The notes under the pieces were generated by a model. That model had not been told where the DNA came from. It searched no databases and saw nothing but the letters and a program-made list of their open reading frames with translations. The position numbers were made by a program, and so were the translations under genes. Shown piece after piece: positions 1-6,385 of a stretch of DNA of 45,066 bases. The first letter of the stretch is position 1, and each line of letters begins with the position of its first letter. Origin of the DNA: an uncultured Prevotella sp. (GTDB taxonomy: Bacteria > Bacteroidota > Bacteroidia > Bacteroidales > Bacteroidaceae); NCBI GenBank assembly GCA_945869265.1, contig CAMBOI010000024.1, positions 1 through 45,066 on the forward strand, read 5' to 3'.

Positions 1-50
1 CGGAGCCAAGCCGTGTCTTTATTAAAAATAAAGCCGTGGATTTCCGTGCC
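1..50 (+). repeat. Family A repeat, right end only (cut by window edge)
   Basis: These bases match the right inverted end of the family A element seen in full at 27853-28068: GCCAAGCCGTGTCTTT, then AAGCCGTGGATTTCCGTGCC. The middle differs (ATTAAAAATAA in place of GAAA). The rest of the copy lies left of the window. A family B segment follows directly at 51. Confidence 0.8.
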
Positions 51-184
51 TAAATTAAAAATCTGTGATAATCACAATATCTTTAGATATAAAACAATCT
101 GTGTTAATCTGTGATAATCTGTGGACAAAAAACATCAGTGGATAAAGAAAACATCAGTGGATAAAGAAAACATCAGTGGATAAA
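51..184 (+). repeat. Family B repeat half plus 19-bp tandem array
   Basis: Bases 61-126 resemble the right half of the family B copy at 43521-43676: ATCTGTGATAATC, a small hairpin (ATATCTTTAGATAT), then three ATCTGTG words ending in CTGTGGAC. The unit ACATCAGTGGATAAAGAAA then repeats 2.8 times (132-184). The array runs into the end of the minus-strand gene at 154-714 and supplies its stop codon and last nine codons. Confidence 0.75.
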
Positions 185-714
185 ACAGCGTCCATTACGA
201 TGTCATGCTCCTCAGTGGGAATATTATCGAGGAGTTGAAAAGGAAAGCATACACCTATTTTATAAACACGCGCGTGAAGCAGTGGCAGAAACCTGTCGTA
301 ATACCCCTTCCCCCTGCCAAGACGATGACAATCCTTGTCGAAAGCCATTCCAGGGATTACCGCCACGTCGATAGCCTCGTAGTCGGTGAACAGCTCGCCA
401 CATGGCTCCATAATCCCGAAAGCGCCTTCCCTCAGGTCATCATCACCAGTATATTTGCGCAGCACCATCTCAGCCTCTCCCGTCACCTGGGGCAGCACCA
501 CCGTCTTTCCCTCATCCCATAGTCGTTCAATCACAGGAGTAACGTCCACCTCGTCGCCGAGCGGATAATACATCATCACCGTCGATGCATCTCCCAACCG
601 CTTGTCGGCAAGAAGTCGCTCACAAGCCAAGCGCGACATTTCCCGCAGTTCTTCCACGGGAATGTCGCGCTTCCTTTCACGTATTTCTTTTCTCAGTTCT
701 TTTTTCTGAATCAT
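154..714 (-). CDS. 5-formyltetrahydrofolate cyclo-ligase
   Basis: This enzyme family uses ATP to convert 5-formyl-THF to 5,10-methenyl-THF in the cytoplasm, recycling folate into one-carbon metabolism. The 186-residue length is typical. An N-terminal basic helix (KKELRKEIRERKR) is followed by PLGDEVD near residue 51 and the family signature GRGKGYYDRF at 133-142, which belongs to the nucleotide and substrate site. The start lies 6 bp after the stop of the S41 protease gene, so the two are probably co-transcribed. The last nine residues, LSTDVFFIH, are encoded by the 19-bp repeat array rather than by ordinary gene sequence, so the original C-terminus was probably different. Identification is firm; the E. 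coli counterpart is ygfA. Confidence 0.93.
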   Translation of the reverse strand: MIQKKELRKEIRERKRDIPVEELREMSRLACERLLADKRLGDASTVMMYYPLGDEVDVTPVIERLWDEGKTVVLPQVTGEAEMVLRKYTGDDDLREGAFGIMEPCGELFTDYEAIDVAVIPGMAFDKDCHRLGRGKGYYDRFLPLLHARVYKIGVCFPFQLLDNIPTEEHDIVMDAVLSTDVFFIH

Positions 715-720
715 GTATTT

Positions 721-2427
721 TCAACCAAAACAAGCTACCCACTTTTTTCCAGTATTCATCATTGGCAAGGCATCCATGCCCACCATTGAAGTCTGCATAT
801 ACTTGGATTCCTTCTTCGGGAATGCAGCCTTGCGCTTAAACACGTCGAGCGCCTTCATCAGGGCAGGGTCGTCCTGATTGAGATATTCCGTCCACGCCTC
901 GTCGTCGAGCATGTTGTATATGATGCGGCTGTTGATGTATCTCTCCAATAGTCGGTGTGACTTCTTTATCATGAGGTTGCGTCGCTTCAATCCGTTTTTG
1001 TTGGCATAGTCGGCGAATTTCTCCACCGTGTTCTGCTTCACGAGATAGTCGGCAAGTTCCTGCATTTCGGTGAAGTTGTTCATCTTCAGTCGGTTGTTGT
1101 CGGTATAGGTGAATGCAAACTGCAGTATGAGTCCGCTCATCGACGCCTCCTTATAATAGGAAGTGATGTTCAGCGTGTCCTCAGGTATGAAGATGTCGGG
1201 AGTGATACCACCACCTCCATACACCATTCTGCCTATCGACGTGTGATACACCTTGCCCGAGTGCTTAATGCTGTCCTGCGAGAAGAATTCTCCGTGCTGG
1301 TATCTCACGAGGATGTCCTCCTCGTAGCTCTTCTCGTCGCCCATGGTGTAGGGTTTCTGTATGCATCGTCCCGAGGGAGTGTAGTAGCGTGCGATGGTGA
1401 GCCTTACCATCGACCCGTCGTTGAATGGTATGGGTTGCTGCACGAGTCCCTTGCCAAACGAGCGTCGTCCGATGATTGTGGCACGGTCGTTGTCCTGCAT
1501 TGCTCCGGCGAAGATTTCCGAAGCCGATGCCGAACTCTCGTCGATGAGCACCACGAGCGGTATCTTCTGATACGATCCGCGTCCGTCGCTGCGGTATTCC
1601 TGTCGGGGTGATTTCCTTCCCTGTGTATATACCACGAGTCGGCCCTTGGGCAGGAATTCGTTAGCCAACTGGTATGCCGAGTTGAGATAGCCGCCGAGAT
1701 TGCCCCTGAGGTCAATCACAAGGTTCTCCACGCCCTCCTGCGACAGTTTGGCCAGTGCGATGAGCAGTTCGGGATAGGTGTTCTCGCCGAAGTTCTTCAC
1801 CTTGATATACCCCGTCTCGTCGTCGAGCATATATGTAGCCGTGATACTCTTCTGTGGTATCTCGCCGCGAGTCACGGTGAAGTATTTCACCTTCTTCTCG
1901 CCATATCTCACGATACCCAGTTTCACCTTCGTGTCCTTCGGTCCCTTCAGTCGGCGCATAGCCTCCTGATTGGTCACCTCCTTGCCCACAAACGGCTTGC
2001 CGTCAACGCTCACGATCTTGTCTCCGGCAATGAGTCCCGCTCTCTCCGCCGGACCGTTGCCTATAACGTTCTGCACCCTGATGGTGTCCTCGCGTATAGT
2101 GAACTCGATTCCCACTCCCGAGAACGAGCCTTTGAGGTCGTCGTTGGCAGCCTGCACGTCCTGTGCACTGATATAAACCGAGTGGGGGTCAAGCTCAGCC
2201 AATATCTGTGGCATGGCTTTCTCCACCAATTGGTTGACGTTCACGGTATCTACGTATTGGTCGTCGATGATATGCAACAGGTTGTTCAGCTTGTTGCTGC
2301 TTGAGTTGATGATACTCAGTCGGTTGCCTGAGAAATGATTGGCATAGAATGTGCCGATGATGATTCCCACCACCACGCACACTGCCATAATCAGTGGCAT
2401 ATACCTGTTTTGTCTGTTCTTGCTCAT
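721..2427 (-). CDS. S41 family C-terminal processing protease (CtpA/Prc type)
   Basis: This is a serine protease of the tail-specific protease family, expected on the periplasmic side of the inner membrane. An N-terminal transmembrane segment lies at about residues 10-28. A PDZ domain covers about 100-185 (FSGVGIEF, then GLIAGDKIVSVDG). The S41 core follows, with the catalytic serine region SSASASE at 298-304 and the catalytic lysine in FGKGLVQ near 326. A C-terminal helical domain completes 568 residues. I chose ATG at 2427 over an in-frame TTG at 2442; it leaves 4 bp after the dCMP deaminase stop. The gene lies between dCMP deaminase and 5-formyl-THF cyclo-ligase in one minus-strand group. 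Substrates cannot be read from sequence. Confidence 0.93.
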   Translation of the reverse strand: MSKNRQNRYMPLIMAVCVVVGIIIGTFYANHFSGNRLSIINSSSNKLNNLLHIIDDQYVDTVNVNQLVEKAMPQILAELDPHSVYISAQDVQAANDDLKGSFSGVGIEFTIREDTIRVQNVIGNGPAERAGLIAGDKIVSVDGKPFVGKEVTNQEAMRRLKGPKDTKVKLGIVRYGEKKVKYFTVTRGEIPQKSITATYMLDDETGYIKVKNFGENTYPELLIALAKLSQEGVENLVIDLRGNLGGYLNSAYQLANEFLPKGRLVVYTQGRKSPRQEYRSDGRGSYQKIPLVVLIDESSASASEIFAGAMQDNDRATIIGRRSFGKGLVQQPIPFNDGSMVRLTIARYYTPSGRCIQKPYTMGDEKSYEEDILVRYQHGEFFSQDSIKHSGKVYHTSIGRMVYGGGGITPDIFIPEDTLNITSYYKEASMSGLILQFAFTYTDNNRLKMNNFTEMQELADYLVKQNTVEKFADYANKNGLKRRNLMIKKSHRLLERYINSRIIYNMLDDEAWTEYLNQDDPALMKALDVFKRKAAFPKKESKYMQTSMVGMDALPMMNTGKKWVACFG

Positions 2428-2431
2428 ATTT

Positions 2432-2851
2432 TTATATTTCAATAAAGTCCACCTTTATTCCCGCCTGTCTTAGCAGGTCGGCACCGTCGGTTAATCGGTA
2501 TTCGCGAGCATACACCACTCGCTTTATACCAGCCTGGATAATCAGTTTGGCACATTCGATGCAAGGAGAGTCGGTGATGTATAGCGTACTACCCTCACTG
2601 TTGTTGGAGCTTCGCGCCAGTTTGGTGATGGCATTGGCCTCGGCGTGCAGCACGTAGGGTAGGGTGACGTTGTTGTCATCCTCGCACACGTTCTCGAATC
2701 CGCTTGGCGTACCGTTGTATCCATCGCTGATGATCATCTGGTCTTTCACCACCAATGCTCCCACCTGTCGCCTCTTGCAGTAGCTGTTTTCAGCCCATAT
2801 CTGCGCCATCTTCAGATAGCGCAAGTCAAGTTTATATTGTTTCTCGTCCAT
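2432..2851 (-). CDS. dCMP deaminase (ComEB-like zinc deaminase)
   Basis: The 139-residue protein has the zinc signature of the cytidine/deoxycytidylate deaminase fold: H69-A-E71, with the proton-shuttling glutamate, and P96-C97-x-x-C100. The family converts dCMP to dUMP for dTTP synthesis; in Gram-positives it is called ComEB. The motif GALVVKDQMIISDGYNGTP near residues 31-49 is typical of dCMP rather than tRNA-adenosine deaminases. It is the first gene of a minus-strand group with the S41 protease and 5-formyl-THF cyclo-ligase; a shared link to thymidylate and folate metabolism is my inference. Repeat B sequence, including a perfect DnaA-box word TTATCCACA at 2861-2869, begins about 10 bp upstream of the ATG, so its 5' leader is built from repeat. 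Confidence 0.9.
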   Translation of the reverse strand: MDEKQYKLDLRYLKMAQIWAENSYCKRRQVGALVVKDQMIISDGYNGTPSGFENVCEDDNNVTLPYVLHAEANAITKLARSSNNSEGSTLYITDSPCIECAKLIIQAGIKRVVYAREYRLTDGADLLRQAGIKVDFIEI

Positions 2852-2948
2852 AATTCTTTTTTATCCACAGATTATCACAGATTTTATTTTGTCCACAGAG
2901 TTTTTTTTGTCCACGGATTATCACAGATTTACACAGATTATAATTTTT
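2852..2948 (-). repeat. Family B-like degenerate repeat
   Basis: The stretch is made of TTATCCACAGATTATCACAG, GTCCACAG, GTCCACGGATTATCACAG and TTACACAGATTA words, the same as the inverted ends of family B, here on the opposite strand from the copies at 43521 and 44929. It joins directly to the family A copy at 2949 and forms the 5' leader of the dCMP deaminase gene. Confidence 0.7.
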
Positions 2949-3168
2949 GGCACGGAAATCCGCGGCTTTTTCAAAGACACGGCTTGGCTCCGCATTGATA
3001 TTTTCCACGGCACTTTGTGATTACGGCTTGCTTCGCAAGTTCACGGCTTAGTTTGCTCTGCGGTAACGAGCCGTGTCTATACTTTTAGTATAGCCCTTAG
3101 CAAATATAGCCTTTACCCATCGCGCAGCCCAGCCGTGTCTTTTCTTAAAAGCCGTGTTCATCCGTGCC
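2949..3168 (-). repeat. Family A palindromic repeat, full copy
   Basis: This 220-bp copy lies in inverse orientation to those at 27853 and 30541. Its reverse complement matches them closely over the conserved 165-bp part; I count about three differences there. The ends are GGCACGGAAATCCGCGGC and its inverted partner ending CATCCGTGCC. It fills the gap between the M3 peptidase and dCMP deaminase genes. No coding sequence is present. Confidence 0.88.
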
Positions 3169-3203
3169 TAAAATTTCTCCCTAATCATCAATTTTTCATT
3201 TTT

Positions 3204-5282
3204 TCAATCTTTGTTAATCTGTGTTCCCTTTATTCCGTTCCTCTTCAGCAGAGCCTTGATAGTAGGCTCGCCGCCGCGGAAATTCTTGTATAGCGTCATA
3301 GGATGCTCGGTGCCGCCCTTCGACAAGATGCAGTCGCGGAACCTCTGCGCCGTCTCGCGGTCGAATATCCCATTGCGCTTAAACACACTGAAAGCATCCG
3401 CGTCGAGCACCTCCGCCCATTTGTAGCTGTAATATCCTGCGGCATATCCTCCAGCCATGATATGACTGAACTGCACCGTCATGCATGTGTCCTTCAGCTG
3501 CTCCGTCACCATCGCCTTCTGCCATGCCTTCTTCTCAAACGTCACGATGTCCTCGTCAAACTCGTCCTTCAGCGTGTAGTATGCCATGTCGAGCAGTCCG
3601 AAGCTCACCTGCCTCATGCAAGCGTAAGCCACGTTGTAGTTGCGGCTCTTCACTATGCGGTCAATCAGTTCGTCGGGTAGCGGTTCGCCTGTTTGGTAGT
3701 GGAATGCGAATGTGCGCAGGAACTCTTTCTCCACTGCGTAGTTCTCCATAAACTGCGACGGCAGTTCCACGAAATCCCATCTCACGTTCGTTCCGCTCAG
3801 ACTCTCGAATCTCGTGTTGGCAAACATGCCGTGCAGCGAGTGTCCGAATTCGTGCAGGAAAGTCTCCACCTCTCCCAATGTCAGCAGTGCCGGTTTGTCA
3901 TCCGTCGGTTTGGTGAAGTTCATCACCACACTCACATGCGGTCTCACGTTCACTCCCTTGCGGTCGATGTATTGCCCCTGGTATTCTGTCATCCATGCTC
4001 CTCCCTGCTTGCCCTTGCGGGGATAGAAGTCGGCATAGAACACAGCGAGATACTTACCGTCGTTGTCAAACACCTCGTATGCCTTCACGTCGGGGTGATA
4101 CACCTTGATGTCCTTGTTCTCGCGGAATGTGATGCCGTAGAGCCGTGTTGCGAGTCCGAACACTCCGTCTATCACCTTGTTGAGTTCGAGATAGGGCCTG
4201 AGCATCTCGGCGTCGATGTTGTATTTCTCCAACTTCAGTTTATGACTGTAGAATCCGAAATCCCAAGGCTCCATCTTGAAATTCTTGCCCTCGATTTTCC
4301 TTGCGTATTTCTCTATGCGCTCCACCTCCTTGATAGCCGTGGGCTTGTATGCGTCGATGAGTTGGTCGAGCAGTCGATACACGCTCCTTTTGTTTCCAGC
4401 CATACGTCTTTCGAGCACGTAGTCTGCGTATGTCTTGTATCCCAGCAGCTGTGCTATCTCTCGTCTCAGATTTATGAGTCGCTTGCATATCTCGCGGTTG
4501 TCCTCGCCGTTGCCGTGGCAAGCCACCGTGTTTTTCTCCATATACATCCTCTGTCTGAGGTCGCGACGTGTGGAGTAGGTCATGAAGGGGTTGTAGCTTG
4601 GGAAGTCGAGTGTGAACACCCATCCCTCCTTTCCCTGCTCCTTGGCGGTTTGTGCTGCCGCCTCGCGTGCTGATTCTGGCAGTCCGTCGAGGTCGGCCTC
4701 GTCGGTGATATGCAGTTCGTATGCCTTGTTCTCCTTCAGCAGGTTCTGCGAGAATTGCAGCGAGAGCATTCCCGCCTCCTCCGTCAGTTGTCTGAGCTTC
4801 TCCTTCCCCTCGTCGTCGAGCAATGCACCGCTGCGCACCATTCCCTTGTATGCGTCGTCGAGCAGCACCTTCTCCTCGGGTGTAAGACGTCTGTGATGAC
4901 TGTGCACATGCTTTATTCTCTCGAAGAGTTTAGGGTTCAGTCTCACGTCGTTGGCGTGCTTGGTCAGCATGGGCTGTATCTTCTGCGCCAGCTGGTCCAT
5001 CTCGTCGTTGGTGTCGGCGCTCATGAGGTTGAAGAACGCGGTCGAAACCTTGTCGAGCACGGCGTAGTAGTGTTCCTTGCCGTCTTCGCGATAGATGATT
5101 GTGTTGTCGAAGGTAGGCTTTTCGGGGTTGTTGGTGATTTTCTCTATCAGTTCGTCGTCACGCCTTATTCCCTCCACGAATGCCTCCTCCACGTCGGCGA
5201 GGGTGAAGTCGCCGAAAGGCACAGTCTCGTGCACTGTCTTGTATTGCTCAAAAAACGGATTCTTATGTTGTTGTTCGCTCAT
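3204..5282 (-). CDS. dcp: M3 family metallopeptidase (peptidyl-dipeptidase Dcp / oligopeptidase A type)
   Basis: This zinc peptidase of the thimet oligopeptidase family degrades short peptides in the cytoplasm or periplasm. The 692-residue length is typical. The zinc site HEFGH lies at 477-481 and the third ligand is probably E506 in DFVELPSQ. The substrate-binding C-terminal region has the expected GGYAAGYYSYKWAEV block. No signal peptide is visible, so a cytoplasmic location is likely. A good minus-strand promoter precedes it (5308-5339). Dcp and OpdA types are hard to separate by eye; the Bacteroidetes proteins are usually labelled Dcp. Confident in family, less so in subfamily. Confidence 0.92.
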   Translation of the reverse strand: MSEQQHKNPFFEQYKTVHETVPFGDFTLADVEEAFVEGIRRDDELIEKITNNPEKPTFDNTIIYREDGKEHYYAVLDKVSTAFFNLMSADTNDEMDQLAQKIQPMLTKHANDVRLNPKLFERIKHVHSHHRRLTPEEKVLLDDAYKGMVRSGALLDDEGKEKLRQLTEEAGMLSLQFSQNLLKENKAYELHITDEADLDGLPESAREAAAQTAKEQGKEGWVFTLDFPSYNPFMTYSTRRDLRQRMYMEKNTVACHGNGEDNREICKRLINLRREIAQLLGYKTYADYVLERRMAGNKRSVYRLLDQLIDAYKPTAIKEVERIEKYARKIEGKNFKMEPWDFGFYSHKLKLEKYNIDAEMLRPYLELNKVIDGVFGLATRLYGITFRENKDIKVYHPDVKAYEVFDNDGKYLAVFYADFYPRKGKQGGAWMTEYQGQYIDRKGVNVRPHVSVVMNFTKPTDDKPALLTLGEVETFLHEFGHSLHGMFANTRFESLSGTNVRWDFVELPSQFMENYAVEKEFLRTFAFHYQTGEPLPDELIDRIVKSRNYNVAYACMRQVSFGLLDMAYYTLKDEFDEDIVTFEKKAWQKAMVTEQLKDTCMTVQFSHIMAGGYAAGYYSYKWAEVLDADAFSVFKRNGIFDRETAQRFRDCILSKGGTEHPMTLYKNFRGGEPTIKALLKRNGIKGTQINKD

Positions 5283-5307
5283 TTTTCATTCTATATTAAA
5301 TCGGGTG

Positions 5308-5339
5308 CAAAGTTACAAAATATTTTTGTAATAGCCAAA
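5308..5339 (-). promoter_or_regulatory. Bacteroidetes-type promoter of the M3 peptidase gene
   Basis: On the minus strand the -33 box TTTG (5336-5339) and the -7 box TAACTTTG (5308-5315) are separated by 20 bp, matching the Bacteroidetes primary sigma consensus. The start codon is 25 bp downstream. Confidence 0.75.
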
Positions 5340-5382
5340 CGTTTTCAGTGTTTTTTTGCTCTTTAGGGATAGGTATTTTTTG

Positions 5383-5401
5383 CAAGCGTCACATGTCACA
5401 T
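5383..5401 (+). repeat. Family C word CAAGCGTCACATGTCACAT
   Basis: This is one of four intergenic copies of the same 19-bp word; a shorter match lies inside a gene at 34300. Within it CACATGTCACAT is a short direct repeat. It is inverted relative to the copy at 5733-5751; the two bracket about 330 bp of AT-rich, gene-free DNA. Confidence 0.75.
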
Positions 5402-5732
5402 CAGATTTTCCTTTTTTTTTGTATTTCTGAGTGAGTTTTGTTTATTTATATTTATATATATTAATATATATTAATAAATTAATTAATATAATAAGGTACG
5501 CAGGTTATAGTAAAAGGCAAGTGGGATATCACTTGTAAGTACCAATGCTCCCTCTAAAGCAAAAAGCGAAGGTACAGCGAAGGTATAGCGAAGGTAGATC
5601 GAAGCTTAAGCTTCGAAATTAAATAATTAAATAATTAAAAAATTAAAGTTTCGGTGTCCTTCGGAAATTAAGGAATTAAAAAATTAAAGGTGGAGGGGTG
5701 AGGTGTGGGGAAGAAAAAAATCGAAGATTTCC
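5402..5732. repeat. AT-rich gene-free segment with tandem repeats and a palindrome
   Basis: No gene is visible here. It holds TA-only stretches (about 5450-5490), three tandem 11-bp units AGCGAAGGTA(C/T/G) at 5565-5597, an 18-bp perfect palindrome TCGAAGCTTAAGCTTCGA at 5599-5616, and runs of AATTAAATAATTAA. Inverted family C words flank it. Confidence 0.6.
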
Positions 5733-5751
5733 ATGTGACATGTGACGCTTG
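5733..5751 (-). repeat. Family C word, inverted copy
   Basis: The reverse complement of this stretch is the same 19-bp word as at 5383, with GGAAATC continuing it as in the copy at 18248. It abuts the broken end of the pseudogene that follows. Confidence 0.75.
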
Positions 5752-5898
5752 GAGTTTTTTTTATCATTACAATCTCGCGAATATCGTAAATATCAGGTGA
5801 AAACTCTCTCGCCAGTTGAACAGGCATATCTTGACAGTATAAAGATGCTTGGCAAGAAGGGGAAAATAAACATGGGTGACAATAAAACTCAAGAGTAA
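5746..5898 (+). pseudogene. 3' end of a truncated gene of unknown family
   Basis: An open frame without a start runs from the edge of the family C word to a TAA at 5896-5898. The translated end includes SREYRKYQVKTLSPVEQ and ends in NMGDNKTQE. The composition is that of a real protein (Glu/Lys/Tyr-rich, amphipathic helix YLDSIKML), and the frame breaks exactly where repeat C begins, which suggests a gene whose 5' part was lost. I do not recognise the family. Confidence 0.4.
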
Positions 5899-5905
5899 TC
5901 GCAAA

Positions 5906-5940
5906 AAATCTCCCGAATTGTTTGGCAGTTCGGGAGATTT
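5906..5940 (+). promoter_or_regulatory. 12-bp perfect inverted repeat around a -33 box (operator or terminator)
   Basis: AAATCTCCCGAA (5906-5917) and TTCGGGAGATTT (5929-5940) are perfect inverted repeats. The 11-base centre TTGTTTGGCAG contains the TTTG that fits as -33 box of the next promoter. It could be a regulator's operator or the intrinsic terminator of the upstream gene fragment, since T residues follow. Confidence 0.6.
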
Positions 5941-5952
5941 TGTATATCTTTG
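5921..5952 (+). promoter_or_regulatory. Promoter of the putative structured RNA
   Basis: TTTG (5921-5924), 20 bp, then TATCTTTG (5945-5952) is a perfect match to the Bacteroidetes promoter consensus. Transcription should start near 5957-5960. Confidence 0.75.
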
Positions 5953-5956
5953 CACG

Positions 5957-6310
5957 CAGTTAGTCGAACTCCACGCCGCAAGGCGGGAGGGAAACAACAG
6001 AAGGCAATGGGGCAGCGAGCCTGTCCGGATGCCAGAAACATATAGAAAAAAGGCGTATTTTGCTCTTTGCTTTTGATGGTTAGAAATCCTAGGAAAATTT
6101 CAAGTATTGTCAGAATACAAAGCAACGATACGCCCTACGGGTTATGTATATTCATACCCTTCTGCCCCTTGGCGAAAGCCATGGCGCACGATGGGTGTAT
6201 ATTACATATCGGTGTGGGGTCACTGATCGTTGCTCGTCTCGATTGGATGGGCTTTTCCTAGGAGCCTCGGCAAGGCAGACGAGCGACAGGATGAGGCTCC
6301 CGCTTTTTGT
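5957..6310 (+). ncRNA. Putative structured RNA / leader upstream of the helicase-methyltransferase genes
   Basis: About 350 nt lie between a strong promoter and an intrinsic terminator and contain no convincing ORF but many helices. CTCC-A-CGCC/GGCG-GGAG is closed by a GCAA tetraloop (5969-5989). GGGCAG/CTGTCC pairs at 6010-6026 inside GGCA/TGCC (6003-6006 with 6030-6033). A long bulged stem joins GGCGTAT (6052-6058) and its extension to CAAAG...ATACGCC (6118-6134). An 11-position helix is capped by a GAAA tetraloop (6163-6188), enclosed by ATACCC/GGGTGT. GTTGCTCGTCT (6229-6239) pairs with AGACGAGCGAC (6277-6287). Two TCCTAGGA palindromes (6087, 6256) could form a long-range contact. It does not match the conserved parts of RNase P RNA, tmRNA or SRP RNA that I can recall. 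It could be an independent ncRNA or an attenuating leader. Confidence 0.55.
6261..6308 (+). terminator. Intrinsic terminator that forms a pseudoknot-compatible fold
   Basis: GGAGCCTC (6261-6268) pairs perfectly with GAGGCTCC (6293-6300) and CGCTTTTT follows. Its 24-base loop contains AGACGAGCGAC, which pairs with 6229-6239, so the two helices would form an H-type pseudoknot or exclude each other. A second GGAGCCTC at 6353-6360 offers an alternative partner close to the ribosome-binding site of the next gene. Confidence 0.65.
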
Positions 6311-6385
6311 ATATATGGTAAGAACAATAACTAAAAGTAAGTCCCAAAACTCGGAGCCTCAACGGACATATAGGAGACACGTATT

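Noticed and set aside
2852..2948. Chromosome origin suggested by DnaA-box words
   Set aside because: The boxes are part of a dispersed repeat, and no dnaA, dnaN, gidA or similar origin neighbour is present.
3693..4673. A 326-codon open frame on the plus strand inside the M3 peptidase gene
   Set aside because: It is antisense to a clear metallopeptidase with intact zinc motifs; the Cys/His/Val-rich product is the usual shadow of such a gene.
5957..6310. RNase P RNA, tmRNA or 4.5S RNA
   Set aside because: The conserved GAGGAAAGTC-type core, the tmRNA tag and CCA end, and the SRP GGAAG loop were not found. This is by eye only.
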